Shown here piece after piece: positions 35,503-47,149 of a stretch of 64,000 nucleotides of DNA. The stretch comes from Zoroaster sp. YZ-2022 (taxonomy: Eukaryota > Echinodermata > Asteroidea > Forcipulatida > Zoroasteridae): positions 32,833,263 through 32,897,262 of the forward strand of contig CM055828.1 in NCBI GenBank assembly GCA_029582265.1. The letters are read 5' to 3'. The position numbers and the translations under genes are program-made. How positions within the stretch are numbered: the stretch's first letter is position 1; the number at the start of each line of letters is the position of its first letter. The notes below the pieces were generated by a model. That model saw only the letters and a list, made by a program, of their open reading frames with translations, did no database searches and was not told the DNA's origin.

Positions 35503-35915
35503 TATCTGACAACAGGTCAAAATTCCATATACATGTACATGTAAGAAGTTGTAGAAGTAAATCTTTGCCGATGTAAAGATCTCTGAATGCATTTTGAACA
35601 CATTTTCTCATTACGACACAACTTAATATCTGACAACAGGTCAAAATTCCATGGTGTACATGTAAGAAGTAGAAGTAAATTTTTTTTTTTATTGTTTTTT
35701 TTTTTTAATAACATTCAAAAATTCACTGTCTAATGACCGAATTGCATTTTAAATTTACAGTTATAAAAAACATCAAAAGTATAAAGAAAAACATTTAAAC
35801 AATATAATTTATATAATTTATAATCAAAATTTAAATTATAAAAAAAATGTTTGCCGATGTAAAAATCTGAATGCATTTTTGTACTATTTTTCTCATTACG
35901 ACACAACTTAATAGA
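35503..35915. repeat. tandem duplication whose second copy is split by AT-rich insertion
   Basis: Unit 1 (35503-35624) runs TCTGACAACAGGTCAAAATT.. to ..CATTACGACACAACTTAA. Unit 2 starts at 35626 with the same sequence, is interrupted after AGAAGTAAAT at about 35680 by some 165 bp of very AT-rich DNA that begins with long T runs, and resumes near 35850 with TTGCCGATGTAAAAATC. Comparing the two units shows the insertion directly. Confidence 0.8.
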
Positions 35916-36399
35916 GAGCTGAAGTAATCACCGAACAATAAGCGAAATATGAAATGTGCAGTCATCCGCCATGCTACACGTACATGTACCATGGAAACGC
36001 GACATCGCACATCGTTATTCTATAAATCTCTCCTCGGATGGTGTGCTACTTAACTGAATGAAACTTCCACAGGTCAAAAAACTTATATTTATTCACATGA
36101 AGTATAAACAAGTACCAGAAGAGTATGTTAAAGATGTCTTACCTAGGTTTAAAATGACACAATTCTCAAAAGAATTGTGAGGTTTTACAGTAACAATGTA
36201 CCAAAATGAATTTTATGATGAGTCCCATCATAAATTCGATTTGGCACCTTCTAACAACTATTTTGCGAAATATCTTTTTTTTCTTTTCAAAATTTCAAAC
36301 AAATTCAGAAATTGTTGGTAAAACACAAGTGGTACATCTTCAAAAAAAGAAAGAATCACAACTCAAATATAGATGCATACATTAGCCCCCTAAACATGC
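35916..36399. other. non-coding DNA
   Basis: No gene recognised. Confidence 0.45.
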
Positions 36400-36407
36400 C
36401 CCCTAAT

Positions 36408-36958
36408 TAGGGCTGTGCCGGTTATCCTGGTATCTGGATACCCAACTGAAATTGTCATTACCCGGTTCCATTTTTCTTTTCCAATTACGGTGCGAACAGA
36501 AATCTGTGACTCTTGAACAATGTAATGTTTACACTTTTACAGACAATTATCTTTAAATTCAAGAGATTACACTAGGCCTTTGTAGTATTTTATGGACATT
36601 TTCCATACATTTTTCTCCAACTGTTTGTGATACATTGTATCGAATCGTTAAGACTGCAAAGGGCCTGGCAGGGGCTGCTTCAAACAACTTAATCAAACCA
36701 GCAGCTCAGGAGGGAATGTTTGCCTAATTGTTTGACTAATTGTTTTACTTTAATAAAAACAACACAGTAAAGAAAAGATCGATTTAAGTATAGTATCCTC
36801 TGTATTATAAAGGTCAATTTTGTTACCATTTACAGTACATGTATTTGTACACCACCGGAGGCATGTTTTCAACAAAAATGAAAACGGGTATCCGGGTATC
36901 CGAAGTTTCCTGATTTTGGCTATCCGGTTCCAAAAATATCCGAAAACGCACACCCCTA
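36408..36958 (+). mobile_element. hAT-like MITE, copy with internal insertion
   Basis: Same ends as 29392-29799 (TAGGGCTGTGCC.. and ..CGCACACCCCTA). Flanks CCCCTAAT (36400-36407) and CCCCTAAA (36959-36966) match at 7 of 8 bases. About 551 bp against 408 for the intact copy: roughly 200 bp of unrelated sequence (about 36573-36770) interrupts the interior, and a short left-side segment is missing. Confidence 0.85.
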
Positions 36959-36966
36959 CCCCTAAA

Positions 36967-37692
36967 TATGCTTTTAGCCCTGTATTTGGAAATTGTATTT
37001 CCTGAAAGTTTGTTGACAGGTTCAGTGAATAAGCAAACTACATTGTATACTGCGTCTCACAATTGTTCAAGACACATGTATGACCTATTGTCGATTCACA
37101 GACATATATGCCTTGTCCCGCCGTCCGCAATCATATATTTATTTTTTGTCAACCCTGACACTCAGGTCTCTCAATTTGTGTTGGCCCGGCATTATCATTA
37201 TCATACCAGTTTCAGTATACAAGAAACCAAATAATAATGTTGATTCAGAGACTGCAATGCATTTGGATGCGTGTGGGGTATTTGCCATTGTGTTTGCTTG
37301 CACACACCGCTTCCTTTTTTTTTTTTTCCCCGCTTGATTAAACTGTAGGTAAATGGATTTCGGAAATAATTGTGGAGCTGTCAAATGGAATACTGTTTGA
37401 CTTTCAAATTGGTGCTTGCTGTGAGGGTCTGAACACACGTGATTAAACAAAAGTAAAAGTGTGCGTAAACATTTTCCATGCTTAGTAGTAATTTCAAGCT
37501 TTTTTGTTGTCTTCAGAAATTTCAACTTTAACCTTAAGCTCTGCCCGCTAGCTAAGAAGACTGTACTGGTCTGTATTCTATCACAGCTTAATAACTACTG
37601 TGTGTGTCCCCCCTCCCACCCCCCCCCCCCCCCTTTATTTCCTTTTTACTTTAGAGTGCACGTCAACATTTTTAATTTTCTTTTTTTGTTGT
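36967..37692. other. non-coding DNA
   Basis: Contains a C run of about 15 at 37619-37633. A long plus-strand frame from 37461 belongs to the LINE only from about 37693; its upstream part is unrelated read-in sequence. Confidence 0.5.
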
Positions 37693-38385
37693 TATTTAAA
37701 CCTCATATTTCAAATGTTACTCGCACCGCAGCATTTCACCTTAGGAACATTGGAAAGTTACGCAGATATCTTAATTATGATGCAACAGAACAAATTGTTC
37801 ATTCCTTCATAACATCTCGTCTTGATATGGCAAATTCACTGCTTTATGGACTTCCACAGGATCAACTACGACGACTTCAAAAGATTCAAAACACTGCTGC
37901 ACGTATTGTGACTCTCTCTAAAAAATCATGTCATATCACCCCCATCCTTAAAGATCTGCATTGGCTGCCAATATCATATCGTATTATTTATAAAATATTG
38001 CTTATCGTTTTCAAATCTTTGAATGATTGTGCACCATTATATATCTGACTTGTTGAAATGTTATGCCCCCTCTCGCAAGTTACGTTCCAGTGCAAAATTT
38101 CTGCAGGCTGAACAAAAGTCTAAACATTCTTGGGGTGACAGATCTTTTGAAGTTGTGGCTCCACGCCTTTGGAATGATTTGCCTCTGTACATTCGTGAAT
38201 CTCAAACTGTTTACTCCTTCAAGAAAAACGAAGGACTACTAACATTCATTAATGCATTTTTTTATCTTTTTGTTTAGTATTATATTGCATTTGCTATTGT
38301 ATTGTTATGCTATTGTATGATTTCTTGTTTACTATAAAGCGCCTTGAGCACTTCTTGGTGGATATGTGCGCATTATAAATCTTCT

Positions 38386-38429
<44 letters not shown>

Positions 38430-38430
38430 G
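37693..38430 (+). pseudogene. L2/CR1-like LINE reverse transcriptase remnant with 3' UTR and (ATT)n tail
   Basis: Bases 37693-38048 encode the region after the reverse transcriptase palm in L2/CR1-type LINEs. Recognisable segments are a HLRNIGKLRRYL stretch, LDMANSLLYGLP, LQKIQNTAARIV and LHWLPISYRIIYKIL. The frame breaks near 38035-38045 and continues one base out of register with SDLLKCYAPSRKLRS and WGDRSFEVVAPRLWNDLP to a stop at 38277. The 3' UTR (GCGCCTTGAGC.., GGTGGATATGTGCGC) and about 40 bp of (ATT)n follow. The copy is 5'-truncated, missing the endonuclease and most of the reverse transcriptase, so it is dead. It is the longest copy of the LINE family whose ends occur at 11.8, 33.9, 51.1 and 60.8 kb, and its tail matches the SINE tail at 4.0 kb. 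Confidence 0.9.
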
Positions 38431-38591
38431 TGTCCAATTGCAGCCAAAATTTCTGGGTCAATTGGAATTCTGCCATGCTGTGTTTTAAACAACTTTTTCA
38501 CATAGGGGTATGAACGTTTGCCCGATTTGTGAGGCCTCTCTTAGCCACCATACTTTGTATATTGGAAATTTGGCTCCTGCGATGTACATGT
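38431..38591 (+). repeat. dispersed repeat Q (copy 2, left part)
   Basis: Abuts the LINE tail. Runs from TGTCCAATTGCAGCC through TTTGCCCGATTTGTGAGGCC and GCCACCATACTTTGTATATT, and is cut by the element at 38592; it resumes at 39010. Confidence 0.75.
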
Positions 38592-39009
38592 TAGCTTGGG
38601 CGATAACACGATAATATCGAATGTCGCGATACCTTTTTTATTCGATTACGATATCGAAAACCTTTTTAAGTTATCGAGATATCGGCAAATCGCGATTAAA
38701 AAAAATATATCGCGATTAAAAAAAATTCACATTGTGAGTCAAGTCAGAAATTCCATGGAAACAAAATTAGAGTCTTTTCAGCTTTTGCGTGGAAGTGAGA
38801 AACAAAAGCGAACTATTTCAGAAGTACATACATGCTCTGCAAACGAATTTGCGATTTATTGTGATGCTTGTAGAGGGGTACATACCTGTGGTTATCAGCT
38901 CTAAAGCAATCATGCATGAATGAACAAATAATCGTGATATTATCGAAAATCGCGATATATGTTTGCCGATATATCGTGGATGAAAAAAATCGATATCGCC
39001 CAAGCTTAT
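38592..39009. mobile_element. hAT-like MITE with TAGCTTGGGCGATA ends, nested in repeat Q
   Basis: Ends TAGCTTGGGCGATA.. and ..TATCGCCCAAGCTTA are inverted. Flanking 8-mers GTACATGT (38584-38591) and GAACATGT (39010-39017) match at 7 of 8. The unsplit repeat Q at 18.9 kb reads across this point without the insertion (GGCGTACACAATGTATCAC). Interior is rich in ATCG-type motifs (ATATCG, CGATAT) and non-coding. 418 bp. Confidence 0.8.
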
Positions 39010-39107
39010 GAACATGTATCAAGTATTTCCCTGTTGGGAAAAAAAAATCCCGTCACCGTACTGATTTTAAAGCCAACTGATGACCAGAAGCTTTCTGAGT
39101 GTCTCTG
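39010..39107 (+). repeat. dispersed repeat Q (copy 2, right part)
   Basis: Continues with the CCGTCACCGTACTGATTTT and CTGATGACCAGAAGC blocks of the family. Confidence 0.6.
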
Positions 39108-39208
39108 AAAAAACTTCACAGGCGACTCGGGTAGGATTCAAACCCACGACCTCCTGCTTACTAGTGCAGTTGTCTTAACCTATCGACCACCGAGCTTGCC
39201 CGGTGACG
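39108..39208 (-). mobile_element. tRNA-derived SINE head
   Basis: On the minus strand: GCTCGGTGGTCGATAGG (box A region), CTGCACTAGTAAGCAGGAGG, then box B GGTTTGAATCC and CTACCCGAGTCGCCTGTGAAG. It gives a recognisable tRNA-like order, but stems are imperfect and there is no clean 3' acceptor end, so it is a SINE and not a functional tRNA. Sister fragment at 4805-4945. Confidence 0.65.
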
Positions 39209-40202
39209 AACAAATTGTTCACATAGTTTAAAATAAAAGGAACCGCCACTGACATTGTAAGAGAAAATTGCTCTCGGAAATTTATCTGAAGTGCCCGCTT
39301 TAGCAAATTGAATTCGTATCATTTTCACCTTGGATAACTCATTTATTTTTGTTCCCATCTGCATCACAAACATAATGACAGCAGATATCATTACCCTACC
39401 CAAAAGAAAATATCCACCGGCTTGTGTTTCCAATTCCCTCCGAGGAGAAGTTCTTTGCCCATTTCAGGGGCATACATCATCAGTCGTCTCTTTCCCCAGA
39501 TTAGCAATCAAGAATTTCATGTTCTAAAGGTCCCTGCTCCATCAGAAATGGGGGAAAGTGGAATGCCCCAAGGGGCATCTTTTTCCCTTGCTTCCCATGC
39601 CATATGGTGTCTTATTCTTGTCTGTTTTTCTTTAGATCACTCGAGAAGCTTGAGCACGTCCCGGCAAAAATACAAACAAACAAACGCAAAAAGTAAAGAT
39701 GATTTTCTGCCTCCATACTTCCGTCGGAAAATGATTTTCTTTTCTAAATTTTCCTCATGTTAACAACCAAGAAAAAAAGAAGAAAAAAAAAGAATGAAGT
39801 CATAAATAAGAAACACAATCAGGAAACGAATTTGAGAACGATTGGTAAGGTGGAGCTGCTTGCCTTGCTTACACTTTTTGGTCCTTTTTGCCTTCGTTTT
39901 TGAAGTCGTATGAATTGTCTGCTGATGTATGTTGTTTTTTCTACTTTCGTGTCGATTGAGCTTGACAAAGTTTGCAAGTACGATGTCTCGATTTGAAGCA
40001 TGATCCGGACTGGACATTCTCATTTTTTTTTTGGCTTACAAATTTGTGTTGGGAATGGGGATGCTACGAGTCATTTTTAATATAGAGGTGGGAAATTATT
40101 ACAGTAAGTCCACATTTATTATGACTCTAATAAAACAAGAGAAACTTGTGTTCATATTGGTTATTTTATACATTCGGGAGTATTTATGTGCTTTTAAAAT
40201 AA
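39209..40202. other. non-coding DNA
   Basis: No gene recognised. Several overlapping frames on both strands at 39.3-40.0 kb have no motif or splice support. Confidence 0.45.
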
Positions 40203-40278
40203 TTTGGGTAACTGGGTATCCGAAGATGTCCAATTTCGGGTATCCGGTTCCCAAAAGAACCGAAAATGCACAGCCTTA
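40203..40278 (+). repeat. 3' fragment of hAT-like GGGTATCC MITE
   Basis: Contains ACTGGGTATCCGAAGATG, then AATTTCGGGTATCCGGTTCC and CGAAAATGCACAGCC, the right end of the family at 29392. Confidence 0.7.
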
Positions 40279-41410
40279 AGAAGCAGAGTCATGTACTGGT
40301 CCTTGGACCGGACAAACGAGGGATTAAACTTCAATTGTTTATATCAACCTATAAACTTGAATAGATAAAGGAACAGGGAGAGGCAGGAGTAATGGATGAA
40401 AGAACACAATTAAGAAGATTGGTGAAAAGAAAAGAATCATACAGGGAGATTATAACAAAACAGACAAATTGACTCACAAGCAAAACAAAGGAAAACAAAA
40501 GCCGGTGGAGAAAGAAAATGAAGAAAGAAATTAATCAGATTGGTCTTTCTCCAGTTTCTGTACCTTGTACCACATTATGTGTACATAGGTTTGGTCGCAT
40601 TACAAATACCTGCATTCTTACTTACCAAGTACACCTGAGGTTGGGCTGAGGAGCGGATATGAAATCACTGAGCTAAACCTAGGTTGTTACGGCAACAGAT
40701 ATTGCTGGGTTTTCCCTTTCATGGCTAGCAGGCCTGTACCAGGTAGAATAATGTCGTATATAGTTAGTGTTACAATTTAGATGACTATCGGTGCATTATA
40801 TACAATACAGTCTAGTCTGCACCTTCGTATGAGTTCATTTATTTGATTTAGCCGATCTAACCATTTTACCTGTAAATATATATTTTATATCATTCATGTA
40901 ATCATTTTCAAAACAGTTTTACCTTAATATACATATAAGACTAGTTTATAATTTTAAACAATTTATTCGGAGATGCATGTTATCGCTGAACTACAGGCAA
41001 ATTCAAATTGCATTTGCGAAACACAAGTACCTAGATTTAATATATTTGATATCTGAAATTACAGAAGCCATTTTAATGTATTGACCAGATAGCCTTGGCA
41101 TTGCCACATATATATTAAAAGGGTACTAGAGCCATCAACAATATGCTATCAAATCCACTTCATGTTTGCAATGTTACATGCATATATATACATGTACTTC
41201 AAGTTATGTTTTAAGCCCGTGTGATCATTTGCATTTCTTTGGAAATACTTGAGACATTCAATTGGGATGGATAGAAAGCATGAATCTAACGGTAAGTATT
41301 CTTTCAGTAAATAATTATTGATCGTGAACACTGTTTTACCAGTATACCCTAATGGTAAAAGTGTCTCTGCAGATGCGTCCTGTGAAAGTTTCAGATTATT
41401 TCGTTGCATC
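40279..41410. other. non-coding DNA
   Basis: Nothing recognised. The minus-strand frame ending at 41149 begins inside the TTAA element at 41415 and is not a gene. Confidence 0.45.
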
Positions 41411-41414
41411 TTAA

Positions 41415-41669
41415 CCAGTTCGCATCGGAGGCCGTGTATACACGCAATTTTTTTTTGGACAGTGGATCGGATAGCGTCTAAACACGCCACAGGATTCTCG
41501 GGAATATTTGTATAGATTCCCGGTTGACGTGGCAACGAGCTATAAGCATACGGTGGAAGACGCGGTCTCCCCGGTCACGCTCTGGTGAGCACCATTGGTC
41601 GTGTTTGTGCGGTAAAAATAAACCCGCCACGGGGTTCGGAAAAACTTTTTTATTCCCGGTGCGAACTGG
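41415..41669 (-). mobile_element. TTAA-flanked MITE with CCAGTTCGC ends (copy 1)
   Basis: TTAA at 41411-41414 and 41670-41673; ends CCAGTTCGC.. and ..GCGAACTGG. By eye it differs from the inverted copy at 55497-55752 at only about eight positions in 255. Richer in CG dinucleotides than its surroundings. Non-coding; small frames on it are shadows. Confidence 0.9.
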
Positions 41670-41673
41670 TTAA

Positions 41674-42819
41674 GTGACAAAATACATGAAGTAATAAATG
41701 CATTTAGAATTTGTGCAGTTTTTCTCATTTTGATTTTTTTTTTAAGGACAATCAGCTGATCCCATTTCAGATTTGAAATTTTCTACATAAATTTGTTTTC
41801 ACATTTTCTCGAAAATGCCAACATGTCAGATGGAATAATTTCTTGGGATGTTTAGTATGATTACCATTTAAAAAAAAAAAAAAATAAGCATTTAGATACA
41901 TGTCATAATGAGCTCATTTTCTTTTTTTCCCGGATTATTGCCAATTGTGTACACCCTCTTTACACTGTGTAAGACATTACAACAGTGTCCAGTGAAATCT
42001 GTCATTCTATTTAAACGTGCGGTGTAGTCCTAGCCGACATGGTAAACATGGGTCCCTACAAAGAGACCAGATTCAAGTCAACTTCATCGATCAGGTGAAC
42101 TTTGGACACGTTTCTCGGCAGCAAACAACACTGCCAACCACCCTATTAATTCTTAACGTCTACATCATTTTACACTCACATTAAATGTAACAATAACTGT
42201 ACGCTTGACCTTTTGTGTTGTTCAGGAGCCGACCGAATGCCTACTGAATGGTCAAAAAAAAAAATACGTCACTTATCTTTGGGCTATTTGAACATGGAAG
42301 ACACTGTGATACTTCCAGCGCGTTAATACACCATCTATTTCTGTCGTCGTACGAAGAGAGTCAACATCACAAGCACACATCGATAACAGCAATTGGCACT
42401 TCATTACGTAGTGTTTCGCTTCTCAATCATCCCTTGAATTCCAGTCTGGAATTAAAAATGAGCATTGTGGTAAATCTGTGGATGGCACACTGTCATTATT
42501 TCCTTCGCTCCCTAATAATCCTCTGTAAAATGAAAAAGGAAAAACTGTTCTTCTTACATGTATTTGCCACAAGTATTGTTCAGGGGCAACATCCACATAA
42601 TGTAAAAAGCTTTGAAATTAAAATTTGTATCCGGGTGAATTTATTGTGTACATGTAGATAAAAGGATAACTTGAGCAGCATTGTTTGTTTGTTCCTTTAT
42701 TACTTTTGCTTACTAACCTGTTGAACTTGAATCTATCAGATAAACATTGATACTTTGTTATAATTTTTTATTGAAGCAGTGTTACCTTTTTATCCAAAAA
42801 TTTACTTGATGCGAAGTTA
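41674..42819. other. non-coding DNA
   Basis: No gene recognised; the frame at 42248-42661 has no known motif. Confidence 0.45.
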
Positions 42820-43735
42820 GTTTGGTAAAACTTGTAGCTTTGCATGGTGAAGAGGATAAGTCAGACGACTAATTGCGGTGACACCATGTGATATTCTCTA
42901 TTGAGAAGTAATTAGTTCTGAAAAGAACTGGAGGTTACAACTTGATGTTTCGATCAGTATGCTCTGATCGTCTTCAGGTGAGTTGTAACCTCCAGTTCTT
43001 TTCAGAACTAATTACTACTCGATAGAGAATTTCACATGGTGTCACCGCAATTAGTCTTGCGAAGTTAGTTTCCTGATAAATTATTCTGTCAGACTATAAC
43101 TTGAAATCCAAACGTCTGAATAATATTTTCACTATCTTCTTGTTAGCAACACAATGGAATAAGTAAAGACTGTGGTGACACCATGTGAACGTTCTCTTTT
43201 GAGTAGTAATTAGTTCTGAAAAGAACTGGAGGTTACAACTCTCCTGAAGATGATCAGAGCATACAGATCGAAACGTCAAGTTGTAACCTCCAGTTCTTTT
43301 CAGAACTAATTACTACCGTACTCAAAAGAGAATTTCACATGGTGTCACCGCAACTAGTCTTGCGAAGTTAGTTTCCTGATAAATTATTCTGTCAGACTGT
43401 AACTTGAAACCCAAACAAATCTGAATAATATTTTCACTATCTTCTTGTTAGCAACACAATGGAATAAGTAAATACTGTTTGTGGTGACACCATGTGAAAA
43501 TTCTCTTTTGAGTAGTAATTATTAATTAGTTCTGAAAAGAACCGATGGTTGCAACTTGACAGTTCGATCAGTATGCTCTGATCATTCTCCCGTTCGACGG
43601 ACAGAGCATACTGATCGAAATGTCAAGTTGTAACCAACCTTTTCTTTTCAGAACTAATGTACTACTCAAAAAGAGAATTTTCACATGGTGTCGCCGCAAA
43701 CGGTCTCTACTTATCCCTTTCACCATGCAAAGCTA
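42820..43735. mobile_element. triple foldback built from a Penelope-like terminal repeat
   Basis: Three successive inverted-repeat units (about 42868-43060, 43170-43366 and 43478-43705). Each reads inward from GTGGTGACACCATGTGA through TAGTAATTAGTTCTGAAAAG, AACTGGAGGTTACAACT and a central palindromic GATCAGTATGCTCTGATC-type core, then mirrors outward. The outermost flanks are also inverted: AGCTTTGCATGGTGAA at 42837 and TTCACCATGCAAAGCT at 43720. Unit spacers repeat too (TCCTGATAAATTATTCTGTC). The order of motifs matches the deleted element at 62385-62699 that keeps a Penelope-like N-terminal frame, hence the assignment. Confidence 0.75.
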
Positions 43736-45089
43736 AAAATCCTACAATGAAATAATCGGAAACTTTCGCAGGTTGGTTTCTATGTACATGTTTCGCTCAA
43801 GTGATTCTTGGCAAGTATGGATGCAATTTACAGACATTTTTAACTATAGTGTACACGTAACGGTATGTACAACTCCTTGAATAAAACATTCAGTAAGAAT
43901 AAATAAATCAGTACACTGCATGTTGAACACTACGTTAGTACTGTGCATTCATACAGTACCTCATGCATTATAGTTCACTTGCAACCAGCAAACTCTATCA
44001 CATTTCGGAATCATTGGTATGCTGTATTTTTGCCTATGAATTTATCCTACAATGTCATATTTTATTACCCTGACGGTGACTCCATGTTCAAGAAGAAAAT
44101 ATGGATGATGGGAACAACATCCGCGGGGGTAAAAAAAAAAGGGGGGGGGACACAGATTGTAAAAAAGGGAGCTTTGGAGCCACCCTATGACATTCTGACT
44201 AGCCAGAGGCTCGTTACGTTCTATAAAATCCACTAGCCCGAGAATATATGTTGAGATGTATGGGCGGCCATTGGACCAATGCTATCACGGCTCACCAACT
44301 GCATGCATCATAACCTTAGAGCAGAGGCAGCTCAGTGTCATCATTTGTTGCCCCGATAAGACCTCATTGGTTAACACCATTATGTAAAGCAGAGCAATAG
44401 CTGCACCAGTACCAGTGGTTGTGCGGGGGCACTCCTAAAATAATAATCGGCCATGTGAACTTATGAACTCTCCTCTTCCCCCCCCCCACACAAACACAGG
44501 CAGGCAGTACAACATGTTGTAAATGTCCCTTTGACACAGGTACCTGGTCAAATTATGTCACTTTAATATTTTGCGTACAGATGTGTCCACATGTGTCCCG
44601 TTGAAAAAAATACACACATGATAGAACATTGTTTGAATATACAGTCATACAGCATACAGCTGTGTTTGTCTCGCGTACACTGTAACCTTACTGGCCTATT
44701 TTTGTGGACATGTAATCGATTTTGATGGCACTTACAGCACTTACTTCTGAAATTTACAAATGTATGTGAACTGTTGATGATAATGGTTTTGCACGTTTTG
44801 TTCTGTACACTTGACAATATGCACAAGCCATCTTAAAAATTACGGTTTGGTAAGATTATCCGTGAATAACATGCTCTGATCAAACATGCCGCATGAAGAA
44901 AATGCATAATTATTAAGTCTCTCCTTGAATAAGATTTTTATTTATTTTGCATTTTTCAATCTGTAAAAGCATGCACTGTATGTATTTACTCTAAAAGTAT
45001 CACCTGTTATTTTTCATTATGTTACCAGCAGTTTCCTTTTTAAATCAAAATTCTGTTTTTGTTTTGTTTTTTTCGTTACAAAACAAAAA
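43736..45089. other. non-coding DNA
   Basis: Purine-rich A/G run around 44127-44148 and a C run near 44480. No gene seen. Confidence 0.45.
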
Positions 45090-45320
45090 TCAGTAAATTA
45101 CATATTCATGTACATGTACATGTACATGTCCTGTACAATGTAGTTAAAATTACAACACCTCACTAACTACATGTACATGTACTGTACATATTGCCAACAG
45201 CAATTTAAGTGAAGTAATTTGTACATGAATGATGGGCTCCACATGTACTGTACACATCATGTGTACATGCACTGTTAATGTATTTCAGCAAGTAATGTAC
45301 ATTGTTAACAATGTTTTTGA
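45090..45320. repeat. TACATG-rich region
   Basis: Several short (TACATG)n and TGTACA palindrome clusters, for example 45109-45129 and 45170-45190. Confidence 0.8.
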
Positions 45321-47149
45321 CGTTACATGTACATGTGTACAGTAATTTGTGGAATGTCTCATTTATATTTGATTTTTCCTGTCCACAAGAGAAACTGCAG
45401 TGTACACATACACTGTACATACATGTTTTGAAATGAAATTGTCCGAGATTAATGAAAAAACAAAACTGATAATTCAAATTTACTGGAAATTATTGAATTT
45501 TTGGTTAAAAATTTCAGTACCTTAGACAAAATTATTCTTAGGAAAGATAAGTGATTTTGACCTTTTTCTTATTTTTGAGTTTCTGTATCAAACCTACTAT
45601 ACATGTATACACCTCATTTTTAAAATGTACAAACAAACAGATGTCGAAAATAAATAAATAAAAATACGACAAGGCTCAGTGAATATCGTAATATACGCAT
45701 ATGAGTTAATTACTCTGTCGCATTTAACGACCCCTAATCTACTGACCTTGATAATAAATAGAGATGGCCATCAGCCATCTCTAACATGTACCTCTATGTA
45801 TTTATGTAAGTTGCCAACATCATAAACATCGGGCAGACAGATAGTGCAGAGGACCCTCAACTTTTTACGACATCAATTGAAATGAAAGAACTAAATTACA
45901 ACTAGAGGAGTGGAACACCTGACTGGCGCCGAGCATTGTTGATGTCCATTTGAGGGCCAATTGGAATAGATTGAAGTACCAATTGGATGTATAAGTGGTT
46001 AATATCTCCTCTCAGTAAAAATCTTTAGTTTCCTATTAAAACTAAATAATAAAAAGTATTAATCTCCCCTTGAAATATTTTGGCATGAAGCACAGTCCTT
46101 TTTTAAGGAAAGTTATATAATTTCCAGTTTGAATTTAGGAAAGAGTTCTGCTGTTAAGGTGCTCTCTAAACCCTTTGGCCAGATAAAGGAAAACAAATAA
46201 ATGAAAGCATGTAATGATTAAAAAATAAATCAATAAATAAAAAATGGACTATTGAAAATTATGACATGTGTTCACTTCATTTTTATTTCATTCATTTTAG
46301 TACTTTTTTGTTCATTTTTTTTTTTCCCCATTCATTTTTGTATACATAGTTGTTCATTCTTTCCTAACCCATCTCCGTATTGTCAATCGATTTTTTTTTT
46401 TTTAAATTTTTTTTTTATAGAAAACACTGACCTTGGTTGTTAGACCATGGATGGCACAGCAAAAGTGCAGCCCCGGTTCACTGCTAATGAATGGTTAGTG
46501 GTGGTCTTCAAGTGGCGGCTGATTATATACGTGTGGAAGGCCACCCTTCTGGAAATATGAAATGCTATTACAATGAGTTCATTGGTGCCCTCAGGTTCAG
46601 ATCTACATGTATATTAATTGATAGGCCAGCTGAATTGGACGATGGCTTTAAACCCATTGTGTATTTTTGCTTCTGTTGTATTAAAAAAAGCCGTACAGTA
46701 CATGTACTTTGTGTTTTCTTTTGTAAAATTCATTGATTCGTTGCTATTAATTGTTAGAGACAGATGTACAGTGTACATGTGTCAGTTCCGCTGTGGGCAT
46801 TTGACCATGTGTAACTGACTACACTAAAAGTTGTACATGTGTTCCTTTACAAACGGCAAGCACCTGTACAGACAACAAGTACACAAGTAGAGTCCACTTT
46901 GAGTATATCTTTAAAACTTTTACAAATTGCCATGAATTATTCATAATTTGGATGTACAACGACACAGTTTTTACACTATTGGTTATGAATCTTTGGATGA
47001 CAGAAATTCATTTTGGAAATAATTTCACTCAATGTACTAAAATGATAGCTTCTCGGACAAACTCACTTGAATTTGAAATTTATGTTTATGGAGCTGAAGG
47101 ACAATAATTTACTTGGGATTTTTTTAAAACCAATTTTACTTAAATGAGC
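45321..47149. other. non-coding DNA
   Basis: No supported gene. At 46390-46420 a T-rich tract followed by ATAG looks like a splice acceptor, but the phase-1 continuation expected for the exon at 21.3 kb closes after seven codons (stop at 46441), so I do not accept it as the partner exon. Confidence 0.4.

Noticed and set aside
39108..39208. Possible tRNA gene with box B
   Set aside because: The anticodon stem is mispaired and no acceptor stem forms; a second partial copy at 4805 shows it is a dispersed SINE.
41149..41535. 128-codon minus-strand frame
   Set aside because: Most of it lies in a TTAA MITE present elsewhere without this frame context, and the rest is unique AT-rich DNA.
46390..46443. 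Splice acceptor as partner of the 21.3-kb exon
   Set aside because: The tract looks right, but the required phase gives only seven codons before a stop.
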